From Musa acuminata AAA Group (lineage: Eukaryota > Streptophyta > Magnoliopsida > Zingiberales > Musaceae), in contig NC_088345.1 in NCBI RefSeq assembly GCF_036884655.1, forward strand, positions 26,515,501 through 26,579,500: a stretch of DNA of 64,000 nucleotides. Reading direction: 5' to 3'. The notes beneath the pieces were generated by a model. That model was given only the letters and a program-made list of their open reading frames with translations. It did not search any database and was not told the DNA's origin. Positions 45,680 through 56,043 of the stretch are shown piece by piece; the stretch's first letter is position 1; the number at the start of each line of letters is the position of its first letter. A program made the position numbers and the translations under genes.

Positions 45680-46619
45680 TGTTGAATCTCGGATTTTGAT
45701 GATGAAGTCAATTGTCATTTGTTGTCTAATCTATGTGTTGAGATAAGTGTGCAGGATTAACTACGATGAAAGTTAGACAAGCAGCAGGAGTTGCGCCGGA
45801 GTCAAGATCATGATCACGTTGGGAGTTCGAGAGTTCGACGGAAGTTCGGACGGTCGTCGGAGGTTCTGCAAGAACAGATCCGAGAAGTCCAAAAGCTTGC
45901 CAAGCGAAGCTCGTCGGAACTCACCAAGTGGATCGTCGCAAAGTCCAGGAGTTTGCCGGAAGTTCGCAGAAGAATCACTGAGGGTTCATCGGATGATTGA
46001 CGGAAGTTCGCCGGAAACTCGCCGGAAGAAGCGATTGACGCATCGGAGCAAAGCTGCAGAAATTGTCTTAGATTTAATCGTAGTTAGCACGTTGATTAAG
46101 TTGGAAAATGGGAGGTGATCCCATTAGCTTAATCTTGGGGCAATTGGGCCCCTGAAAAGATTGAAATTGGGCCGAATGGAGCTAACCATTCGGACCCTGA
46201 TTGCACCAGGAGGTGCAACCGCCTAGGCCAAGAGGTGGCACCGCCTGGGCTAAGTCTCCCAGCGAGACTGGGCGGTGCAACCGCCCCAGCCAGGAGGTGC
46301 AACCGCCTAAGCTCAGTCTTCGAGCTAGACTGGGTGGTGCAACCTCCCTGACAGAGAGGTAGCACCGCTTGAGCTCGGTCTTCGAGCTCTAGCAGAGAGG
46401 TGCAACCGCCTCAGTCAAGAGGTGGCACCGCCTGGGGCTCAGTCTCCGAGCCAGACTCAGGCGGTGCAACCGCCCCTGACAGAGAGGTGCAACCGCCTGG
46501 GCTCAGTCTCCGAGCTCTGCCAGGCAGTGCAACCTCTCCAGTCAGGAGGTGCAACCGCCTGATCCCGGAATTCCGGGATTTGATCGTTTTGAGCTCCAAA
46601 TTTGAACTGGGTTGTGGCC

Positions 46620-46627
46620 TATAAATA
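46620..46627 (+). promoter_or_regulatory. E3 LTR TATA box
   Basis: TATAAATA in CCTATAAATACCCC, conserved in every Sirevirus-type LTR here with only older copies altered. The palindrome ATCCCGGAATTCCGGGAT ends 40 bp upstream. Marks the probable U3/R border; the minisatellite lies downstream in the predicted transcript. Confidence 0.8.
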
Positions 46628-47167
46628 CCCCACCCATTCAGCACAAAAATGATACAGACCTACACCGAATTCTTGATCTTTTCTGTGATTCTAAGAGCTC
46701 AAATTTGTGTAAAGTCCTAAAGTTCTCCTCTTTCTATTCTTCAAATCTTGAGTTGTAAAGAGAGGAGAGAAAGGTCCTGTAAGGGTTGTCTCCTGAGCCC
46801 ATCAAAAGGAGTGAAACTGTAAAAGGGCAGTTGGCCTTGGCCCATTGAAGGAAGGCAGCTAGTTGACGTCGGTGATCTCGTCGGAGGAGGAAGCCAAAAG
46901 TGGAGTAGGTCAAGACTGATCGAACCACTCTAAATCTCTGGTTTGCTTTTATTTCGAGTACCTTATCATTACTGCAAATCTCCTACATAACTACTGCTCT
47001 CTGCGCCTTTATGAACAAGTTCTAAGTGCTGATCTTTTCGAATCTGCATTCAGACGTAAATCTGTGTTTTTCGTACGATCAGCTTACGTTTGTGTTTTGA
47101 TTCTGCAAAACTGTCTTCTGCGCTTTTTATGAACTAGCTTCTAAGTTTAGATCCCTTTGAAACTGTT

Positions 47168-47640
47168 TTAGACGCAAACTATGTTTAGACGTAAAATTGC
47201 GTTTAGACGCAAACTGCGTTTAGACGTAAAATTGCGTTTAAACGTAAACTGCGCAAACTGTGTTTAAACATAAAACTGTGTTTTAGACGTAAACTTCTTT
47301 TAAACGTAAAACTATGTTTAGACGTAAAACTACGTTTAGACGCAAACTGCGTTTAGATGTAAAACCGCGTTTAGACGTAAACTGAGTTTAGACGCAAAAC
47401 TGTGTTTAGACGCAAACTGCGCAAACTGTGTTTAGACATAAAACTGTGTTTTAGACGTAAACTACTTTTAGACACAAACTGCGTTTAGACGTAAAACTGT
47501 GTTTATTCGTAAATTGAGTTTAGACGCAAAACTGCGTTTTGACGTAAAACTGTGTTTAGACGCAAAATTGCATTTAGATGCAAACTGTATTTAGACGCAA
47601 ACTCAGTTTAGACGTAAACTGTGCTTAGACGTAAACTGCG
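47168..47640 (+). repeat. 18-bp minisatellite, E3 5' LTR
   Basis: Longest copy (about 470 bp), more irregular, with units of 17-19 bp and a repeated 'gcaaactgtgtttagacataaaactgtg' block. Confidence 0.9.
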
Positions 47641-47789
47641 CCTAATCTTAAGTAATCTTAGAATCGGCTTTTACATCGAAATCGTTTTTATCGGACGAAC
47701 GCAGCTTTCGTTTTTTTTTTAAATCGCTGAAAGATTTCCGCTGCACTTATTCACCCCCCCCCCCTCTTAGTGCTCTCGATCCTAACAAT

Positions 47790-47801
47790 TGGTATCAGAG
47801 C
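47790..47801 (+). promoter_or_regulatory. E3 primer-binding site
   Basis: TGGTATCAGAGC. Confidence 0.9.
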
Positions 47802-47837
47802 GAGGTTAACTCTCTAACGGATTAAAACCCAAGAGAG

Positions 47838-49421
47838 ATGGCATACGCCGGAAACCAAGAGGGGCATTCTATTACACGTCCACCCATGTTCAGTGGGACG
47901 GACTACACCTACTGGAAGACCCGAATGGGGATCTTTCTTATTTCTATGGATTTTGAACTGTGGAACCTTGTTGAAAACGGATTTTCAAAGTCTTCTCTTC
48001 CAATGATCAATTGGAATGAATTGGAAAAGAAGGCTTTCGCTCTTAATGCAAAGGCTATGAATGCCTTATTTTGCGCACTTGATAAAAACGAGTTTAATCG
48101 TGTTTCAACTTGCGAAACTGCATTTGATATTTGGCACACACTCGAAGTGGCCCACGAGGGCACAAGTAGAGTGAAAGAGTCAAAAATCAATCAGTTGTTG
48201 CATTCTTTTGAACTTTTTCGAATGAAACCGAGTGAAATCATTGGCGACATGTTTACCCGTTTCACGGATGTTGTCAACGGTCTAAAAGGACTCGGAAAAA
48301 GTTTTTCAGATTTTGAACTCGTAAATAAGATACTAAGATCCCTTCCTAAGAGTTGGGATCCTAAAGTCACTGCTATTCAAGAGGCAAAAGATCTGCGCAA
48401 CTTCCCTCTTGAAGAACTAATCGGGTCATTAATGACTTACGAAATGACTTGTAAAGCTCATGAAGAGCAAGAAGACATCCTTCCAAAGAACAGGAAGGAT
48501 ATGGCACTCAAAACTTCTGAATGCCACTTGAGAGAAAACTCAAGTGATGAGGACTGTGATGATGACTTGGCACTTTTAACAAGAAAGTTTAAAAAGTTCT
48601 TTAAAAGAAACAAGTTTAAGAATGATGCGAAAAATAAACTTGAACCCAAGAAGGACCAAGTGATCTGCTATGAATGCAAAAAGCCGGGACACTACAAGAG
48701 TGATTGTCCCTAAGTCAAAAGAAGAACATCAAAGAAGAAGGCGCTTCAAGCAACATGGGACGACTCGAGCGCGTCCGAAGAAGAGGAGACCAACACCGAG
48801 CAAGTTGCTCATTACGCGCTAATGGCCATCGAAGATGAGGTAACAAATTCATTAGATGCAGATTTATCATTCGATGAATTATTAAATGCTTTCCATGAAT
48901 TGTTTGATGAGTGTAAGACTATTAGTGGTAAATACAAATTGCTAAAAAAGGAGTATGATAGTCTTATTTACAAGTTTGATATGTTAAATGCTGAACATAT
49001 TGATAGTTTAAACTCATGCATAAAATGCCATGATCTAGAAACTTTTCAAAAAGAAAACTTGCTACTTAAGGACACCTTGAAGAAATTCGAGGTTGGTAGC
49101 AAGTCATTAAACATGATCCTTACAAACAAGGGTCATGTTCCCAAAAGAAGTGGGATTGGATTTGTGAGGAGTCCTCACCAAAATCCAACTACTTTCGTAA
49201 AAGGCCCCATCTTACATGTTAGACATCAAAGCAAATGCAACTTTTGTTGCAAGTTTGGACACAGGACGCATTATTGTCCATTCAGGAAAATTAGTCCAAA
49301 CAAATTGATTTGGGTTCCTAAAGGAACCATGACAAATTCTATACAACATGATAGAAAATGTAGATCTATTTGTGAGGAACCCAAAAGCAAATGGGTACCT
49401 AAACATCATCCTTTCTTGTAG
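47838..49421 (+). pseudogene. E3 Gag (one premature stop)
   Basis: Same length as E2 gag (1584 nt). UBN2-type N-terminal domain, CCHC knuckle at residues 277-290, coiled coil, and CNFCCKFGHRTHYC near residue 467. A TAA at 48711-48713, directly after the knuckle, replaces the CAA found in E2, so the product would end at residue 291. Otherwise open until the TAG at 49419-49421 that E2 shares. Confidence 0.9.
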
Positions 49422-52400
49422 AAAACTAAACCATCGCAAGCTAGGAGCAAGAGATGGTACCTTGATAGTGGATGCTCAAGGCATTTGACCGGAGATCCAT
49501 CCCAATTCTCTAAGCTCACTAGCATAGACGAAGGATATGTCACCTTCGGAGACAACAACAAGGGTAAAATCGTTGGCAAAGGAACCATAGGTAACAAATC
49601 CAACTTCTCTATTGAAGATGTTTTGCTAGTTGATGGTCTAAAACATAACCTCTTGAGCATTAGTCAATTGTGTGATAAAGGATATATTATCAGATTTGAA
49701 TCTAATGCTTGCATCATTGAAAAACCACACAAAAACATATCTATGATTGTATTAAAACAAAATAACGTATACACTATTGACATCAATGATTTATGTAATG
49801 AAATATGTTTTTCTGCTTTAAATGAGAATGCTTGGATATGGCACAGAAGATTAGGTCATGCTAGCATGAAGCAAATCACTCAAATATCATCCAAAGAACT
49901 TGTAAGAGGAATTCCTCATATCAAGTTCATCAAAGATAATGTATGTGATGCTTGCCAATTAGGTAAACAAATTAAGAGTAGCTTCAAATCTAAAAATCAA
50001 ATAAGCACCTCTAGGCCCTTACAATTGATCCATATGGACTTGTTCGGACCCATCTCCACATCAAGCCTAGGAGGTAGCAAATACGCTTTCGTCATCGTGG
50101 ATGACTATAGCAGATACACATGGACTTATTTCTTAAAACAAAAAAGTGAATGCCTTAGATCTTTTACCAAGTTTTGCAAACTCGTTCAGAATGAGAAAGG
50201 TTCTATGATTTCGTCAATTAGAAGTGATCATGGTGGTGAATTTCAAAACCATGATTTCCAGGAATTTTGTGAACTCAATGGATACAACCATAATTTCTCT
50301 ACTCCTAGAAACCCTTAACAAAATGGAGTTGTAGAAAGAAAAAATCGAAATTTACAAGAAATGGCAAGAACCATGTTGAATGAACACAACCTACCCAAAT
50401 ATTTTTCGGTCGAAGCCGTAAATACTGCAAGCTACATTTTAAATAGAGTTCTAGTGAGATCTCTACTAACCAAAACTCCCTATGAGTTATGGAACAATAA
50501 AAAACCCAATGTTTCATATTTTAAAGTCTTTGGGTGTAAGTGTTTTATCTTGAATGAAAAAGACAACTTAGGAAAATTTGATGCTAAATCTGATGAAGGA
50601 ATCTTTCTTGGTTATTCTACAGTTTCTAAAGCCTTTCGTATCTTCAATAAAAGAACTCTAATTATTGAAGAATCCATTCATGTTGTTTTCAATGAGATTT
50701 CCGAAATCATGAAAAATGATCTTGATGAAGATGTTAATTTTGATTCCTTGAATTTAAATGAAACCCCTTCTCCAACTAACAACCTGGATGCATCCACTTC
50801 CGAAATATCCTTACCCAAGGATTGGAAGTATGTAGATGCTCACCCTAAGGAGCTAATCCTAGGAGACACGTTAAAGGGGGTTCCAACACGATCTTCTCTT
50901 AAAACCTTTTGTGCGAATGCCGCCTTTCTCTCCCAAATTGAACCCAAATGCATTGATGAAGCCATGAAAGATGATTCATGGATTATCACAATGCAAGATG
51001 AATTAAATCAATTTGAGAGAAACGAAGTGTGGAAGCTTGTTCCTAGGCCAAATGACCATTTAGTTATTGGTACTAAATGGGTCTTTAGAAACAAGCAAAA
51101 TGAAAATGGTATCGTGGTTAGAAACAAGGCTAGATTAGTGGCCAAAGGTTTCAACCAAGAAGAAGGTATCGATTACGAAGAAACCTTCGCTCCTGTGGCT
51201 CGATTGGAAGCCATAAAGATGCTCCTTGCCTACGCTAGCAGTAATAATTTTAAGTTGTTTCAAATGGATGTTAAAAGCACTTTTCTAAATGGCTTTATCT
51301 CCGAAGAAGTTTATGTTGAACAACCTCCTGGTTTTGAAAATGATAGCCTCCCTAATCATGTGTTTAGATTAACTAAAGCTCTTTATGGTTTAAAACAAGC
51401 CCCAAGGGCTTGGTATGAGAGACTTAGTTCTTTTCTTATCGAAAATAACTTCACAAAAGGCAAGGTTGATACTACATTATTTATCAAGAATTTTGAAAAT
51501 AATTTTCTCATTGTTCAGATTTATGTTGATGATATTATCTTTGGCTCTACAAAAGAATCTCTTTGTGAATCTTTTGCTAGAACCATGAGTCTTGAATTCG
51601 AAATGAGCTTAATGGGAGAATTAACATTCTTCTTAGGTTTACAAATCAAACAATTAAGCAACGGCATCTTTATTAGTCAAACAAAATATGCTATGAATTT
51701 ATTAAAAAAGTTTAATATGAACAACTCAAAGGCTATTAACACCCCTATGAGCACCTCCACTAAGTTAGAAATTGATGAAAGTGGAGAAAGCTTTAATCAA
51801 AAGACTTATAGGGGTATGATAGGAAGTTTACTTTACCTCACTGCCATCAGACCAGACATCATGTTCAGTGTAGGACTTTGTGCTAGATTTCAATCAAACC
51901 CTAAGATATCTCATCTCAAAGCAGTCAAAAGAATACTTAGATATCTTAATGGAACCACAAATCTAGGATTATGGTACCCAAAATCAGAAAATTTTGAGTT
52001 AACAGCTTATGCTGATGCGGACTTCGCTGGCTGTAGACTAGATAGAAAAAGCACATCAGGATCATGTCAATTTTTAGGACATGCCCTTGTATCCTGGTCA
52101 TCTAAGAAACAAAGCTCGGTTGCTCTATCAACAACCGAAGCTGAATATATTGTAGCAAGTGCATGCTGTGCACAAGTTGTATGGATGAAAAACACTTTAG
52201 AAGATTACAAAGTTAATCTTAAAGATATTCCCATTAAATGTGATAACACGAGTGCAATATGCTTAACTAAAAATCCTATACAACACTCAAGAACAAAACA
52301 TATTGATATTAGACATCACTTTATACGAGATCATGTCACTAATCATGACGTAACCATAGAGTTCATTGATACCAAACATCAACTGGCTGACATTTTTACA

Positions 52401-52472
52401 AAACCTCTAAGTGAAGAACAATTTGATTTCATTAAAAGAGAATTAGGAATGTTGATGTGTCCGAATAGATAA
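49422..52472 (+). pseudogene. E3 Pol (protease, integrase, RT, RNase H; one premature stop)
   Basis: In frame with gag. Protease YLDSGCSRH (about 49455-49480), pre-integrase WIWHRRLGHAS and CDACQLGK, integrase core HMDLFGP...DDYSRYTW and SDHGGEFQ. A TAA at 50316-50318 (CAA in E2) breaks it inside integrase just after STPRNP. RT follows with [22 protein letters not shown] and YVDDIIFGS (about 51520). RNase H is complete with [23 protein letters not shown] and [10 protein letters not shown]. From 50361 to 52472 the frame is open for 703 codons. Ends LMCPNR. Confidence 0.92.
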
Positions 52473-53292
52473 ATTTGTTAAAATTATTTTTCGGACTATA
52501 TTGAATGATCAAATCACTTGATTGTCATGTTTCTATGATTATATGTGAAAATCTGCAACAAAATCTTGTCCGAATTTATTCGAATGCTATAAAACAGATT
52601 TTCTCGTACACTTTCATGAAAAATAAGTTTCTGAAATAGATTTGATGAAGTGATTCATGTGTATGTATTCCATCCTGCAAAATCTTTACATAGACAATGA
52701 ATTATAACAAAAAGGGGAAGACGTATTTAAAGCAATCTATGTAAAATTCCTCTATAAGCATGCTATTATTATTTTCCTGTTATCATAATTACTATGCTTT
52801 TTGTTGATGACAAAGGGGGAGATATATGAATTGATAAACACTGCCATAATTAGAAATACTATGAGTGATGCTATAAACACTGCTATGAATATGCCATCCT
52901 TGCATCACCAAGAGATATATGAACATGTGCTATAGTTTGCATTATGTCTTGAGTTGATATCCTATCTTGTGAAGTAAATGCAAACTTGCTAGAAAATCTC
53001 AAATGTGTGCATCATGTAATAGTCCTTCACAGCTTTATATGATAATATTCAATTACATGATGAATAGTTACAAACACAATCATACAAACTTGATGATGTC
53101 AAGCCTTGACATCTTGAAGAGATACATCATGATGGGTATCATGATGGGAGTATTGATAAGTTTAACTGATCTAACTTATCAATACGTCACTTGAATTCTT
53201 AGGTCTTGAATTCAAGGTTGACTTATCTCAACTATGACATATAGATAGGGGGAGTTAAGGATAACTCCATTATCAATTGATTGTCATCATCA
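52473..53292 (+). other. E3 non-coding 3' region with multiple PPT-like tracts
   Basis: About 820 bp, no Env-like frame. Purine tracts at about 52709 (AAAAAGGGGAAGA), 52812 (GACAAAGGGGGAGA), 53246 (ATAGGGGGAGTT) and the PPT itself. Multiple PPT-like motifs have been described for Sireviruses. Confidence 0.8.
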
Positions 53293-53305
53293 AGAAGGGG
53301 GAGAT
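53293..53305 (+). promoter_or_regulatory. E3 polypurine tract
   Basis: AGAAGGGGGAGAT directly before the 3' LTR. Confidence 0.88.
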
Positions 53306-55277
53306 TGTTGAATCTCGGATTTTGATGATGAAGTCAATTGTCATTTGTTATCTAATCTATGTGTTGAGATAAGTGTGCAGGATTAACTACGATGAAAGTT
53401 AGACAAGCAGCAGGAGTTGTGCCGGAGTCAAGATCATGATCACGTTGGGAGTTCGAGAGTTCGACGGAAGTTCGGACGGTCGTCGGAGGTTCTGCAAGAA
53501 CAGATCCGAGAAGTCCAGAAGCTTGCCAAGCGAAGCTCGTCGGAACTCGCCAAGTGGATCGTCACAAAGACCAAGAGTTTGCTGGAAGTCCGCAGAAGAA
53601 TCACCGAGGGTTCATCGGATGATTGACGGAAGTTCGCCGGAAACTCGCCGGAAGAAGCGATTGACGCATCGGAGCAAAGCTGCAGAAATTGTCTTAGATT
53701 TAATCATAGTTAGCACGTTGATTAAGTTGGAAAATGGGAGGTGATCCCATTAGCTTAATCTTGGGGCAATTGGGCCCTTGAAAAGATTGAAATTGGGCCA
53801 AATGGAGCTAACCATTCGGACCCTGATTGCACTAGGAGGTGCAACCACCTAGGCCAGGAGGTGGCACCGCCTGGGCTAAGTCTCCCAGCGAGACTGGGCG
53901 GTGCAACCGCCCCAGCCAGGAGGTGCAACCGCTTGAGCTCAGTCTTCGAGCTAGATTGGGCGGTGCAACCTCCCTGACAGAGAGGTAGCACCGCCTGAGC
54001 TCGGTCTTCGAGCTCTAGTAGAGAGGTGCAACCGCCTCAGTCAAGAGGTGGCACCGCCTGGGGTGCCGTCTCCGAGCTAGACTCAGGCGGTGCAACCGCC
54101 CCTGACAGAGAGGTGCAACCGCCTGGGCTCAGTCTCCGAGCTCTGCCAGGCGGTGCAACCTCTCCAGTCAGGAGGTGCAACCGCCTGATCCCGGAATTCC
54201 GGGATTTGATCGTTTTGAGCTCCAAATTTGAACTGGGTTGGGGCCTATAAATACCCCACCCATTCGGCATAGAAATGATACAGACCTACACCGAATTCTT
54301 GATCTTTTCTGTGATTCTAAGAGCTCAAATTTGTGTAAAGTCCTAAAGTTCTCCTCTTTCTGTTCTTCAAATCGTGAGTTGTAAAGAGAGGAGAGAAAGG
54401 TCCTGTAAGGGTTGTCTCCTGAGCCCATCAAAAGGAGTGAAACTGTAAAAGGGCAGTTGGCCTTCGCCCATTGAAGGAAGGCAGCTAGTTGACGTCGGTG
54501 ACCTCGTCGGAGGAGGAAGCCAAAAGTGGAGTAGGTTAAGACTGACCGAACCACTATAAATCTCTGGTTTGCTTTTATTTTGAGTACCATATCATCACTG
54601 CAAACCTCCTACATAACTACTGCTCTCTGCGCCTTTACGAACAAGTTCTAAGTGCTGATCTTTTCGAATCTGCATTCAGACGTAAATCTGTGTTTTTCGT
54701 ACGATCAGCTTACGTTTGTGTTTTGATTCTGCAAAACTGTCTTCTGCGCTTTTTATGAACTAGCTTCTAAGTTTAGATCCCTTTGAAACTGTTTTAGATG
54801 CAAACTACGTTTAGACGTAAAACTGCGTTTAGACACAAACTGCGTTTAGACGTAAAACTGCATTTAGACGTAAACTGAGTTTAGACGCAAAACTGTGTTT
54901 AGACCCAAACTGCACAAACTGTGTTTAGACATAAAACTGTGTTTTAGACGTAAACTACTTTTAGACACAAACTGCGTTTAGACGTAAAACTGCGTTTAGA
55001 CGTAAACTGAGTTTAGACGCAAAACTGCGTTTTGACGTAAAACTGTGTTTAGACGCAAAACTGCGTTTAAACGCAAACTGTATTTAGACGCAAACTCAGT
55101 TTAGACGTAAACTGTGCTTAGACGTAAACTGCGCCTAATCTTAAGTAATCTTAGAATCGGCTTTTACATCGAAATCATTTTTATCGGACGAACGCAGGTT
55201 TCGTTTTTTTTTTAAATCGCTGATAGATTTCCGCTGCACTAATTCACCCCCCCCCCCCCCCCCCCTCGATCCTAACA
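53306..55277 (+). repeat. E3 3' LTR
   Basis: 1972 bp. Palindrome at 54188-54205, TATA at 54246-54253, minisatellite 54795-55135 shorter than in the 5' LTR (most of the 136-bp difference). Its C-run is 19 C and runs straight into TCGATCCTAACA; the 'ttagtgctc' of the 5' LTR is missing. Confidence 0.92.
54795..55135 (+). repeat. 18-bp minisatellite, E3 3' LTR
   Basis: About 340 bp; relative to the 5' LTR it lacks a block of roughly 130 bp, consistent with unit loss or gain. Confidence 0.9.
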
Positions 55278-55282
55278 CAGTG

Positions 55283-56043
55283 CTGGGTGGTACCACCGCC
55301 CAGACTGGTATTACCACCGCTTGGCACCCTGCCAAGGGCTATACAATCGCCCAGACTGGTAGTACCACCGCCTGACACACTCTCGAAGACTGTACCATGA
55401 CGGTGAGACTTCTTGGGGCACTGTTTGAGCCTCTTTTTGGGCCCAACATAGTTCTTATATGGGTCTAACTAGCCCCTAATTGGGTTGGCCCAAAACCAAG
55501 CCTAATTACGTGCTAACTACGAAATCCTAAGACATTCGCTAAGCTAAATAGGTCCCTATGTCTATTCTTTCGATGAGCTTCTCTGGTAAGCTCCGAGACT
55601 TCTCAACTGGTTCCTCTAGAACTTCCGATGAACGTCCGGACTTCCAACGAACTCTCGAACTCCTAACATAATCGCGTCCTTGACTCCGGGATTTTATTTT
55701 GCTTCATGTCTTGCTATCGTAGTTAATCCTGCACATGTAAAAACACACTTCGATCTAGATAATTAATACTAAGCATTAATCAAATTGTTCGGCATGTCAT
55801 TGGTCCCTCGACACTTCGTCAGATTCTTTGGCGCATCGTCTTCTCTTGCGACCTATTGCCTAATCGGCCAGTTGACTCCGCAACTCCGATATCCTTGGCA
55901 CAATATCCACTCTTCTTGACTCGATGCCCAAATCCATGGCCCGAAGCCTTCTGTCGATACGTCGACCGATCTTCTGACATGTTCCTCTGGCCCAACATGA
56001 TTTTTCCTACTTTAATTGTCTCATCCTGATTAAAGCATCTTGC
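55283..56043 (-). mobile_element. Minus-strand Sirevirus-type LTR, part 2
   Basis: Continues 45679 after E3: GGTACCACCGCC repeats, 'gggcccaacatag', then sequence collinear with 19700-20080 of E1's LTR ('tgtcattggtccctcgac', 'cagttgactccgcaactcc'). It stops at CATCTTGC, about 75 bp short of the expected GATTCAACA end, where E4's LTR begins. Confidence 0.8.

Larger units (their letters stand above)
45680..47787 (+). repeat. E3 5' LTR
   Basis: TGTTGAATC...CCTAACA. Palindrome array 46200-46560, perfect 18-bp palindrome at 46562-46579, TATA at 46620-46627, minisatellite 47168-47640, C-run, end. Confidence 0.93.
45680..55277 (+). mobile_element. E3: full-length Sirevirus-type gag-pol retrotransposon
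   Basis: 9.6 kb. LTRs 45680-47787 (2108 bp) and 53306-55277 (1972 bp). Perfect 5-bp duplication CAGTG at 45675-45679 and 55278-55282. Gag and pol are collinear with E2 along their whole length and in a single frame, with two nonsense codons plus the gag/pol TAG. It sits inside the palindrome array of another LTR. Confidence 0.93.

Noticed and set aside
47790..47801. tRNA gene at TGGTATCAGAGC sites
   Set aside because: These are 12-base primer sites without cloverleaf; they match the tRNA 3' end in complement only.
52473..53292. Envelope-like gene after pol, as in some SIRE elements
   Set aside because: Only 0.8 kb between pol stop and PPT, no frame with signal or transmembrane segments in E2 or E3.
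376..55135. CRISPR array (regular repeats)
   Set aside because: No spacers, unit only 18 bp, eukaryotic LTR context.
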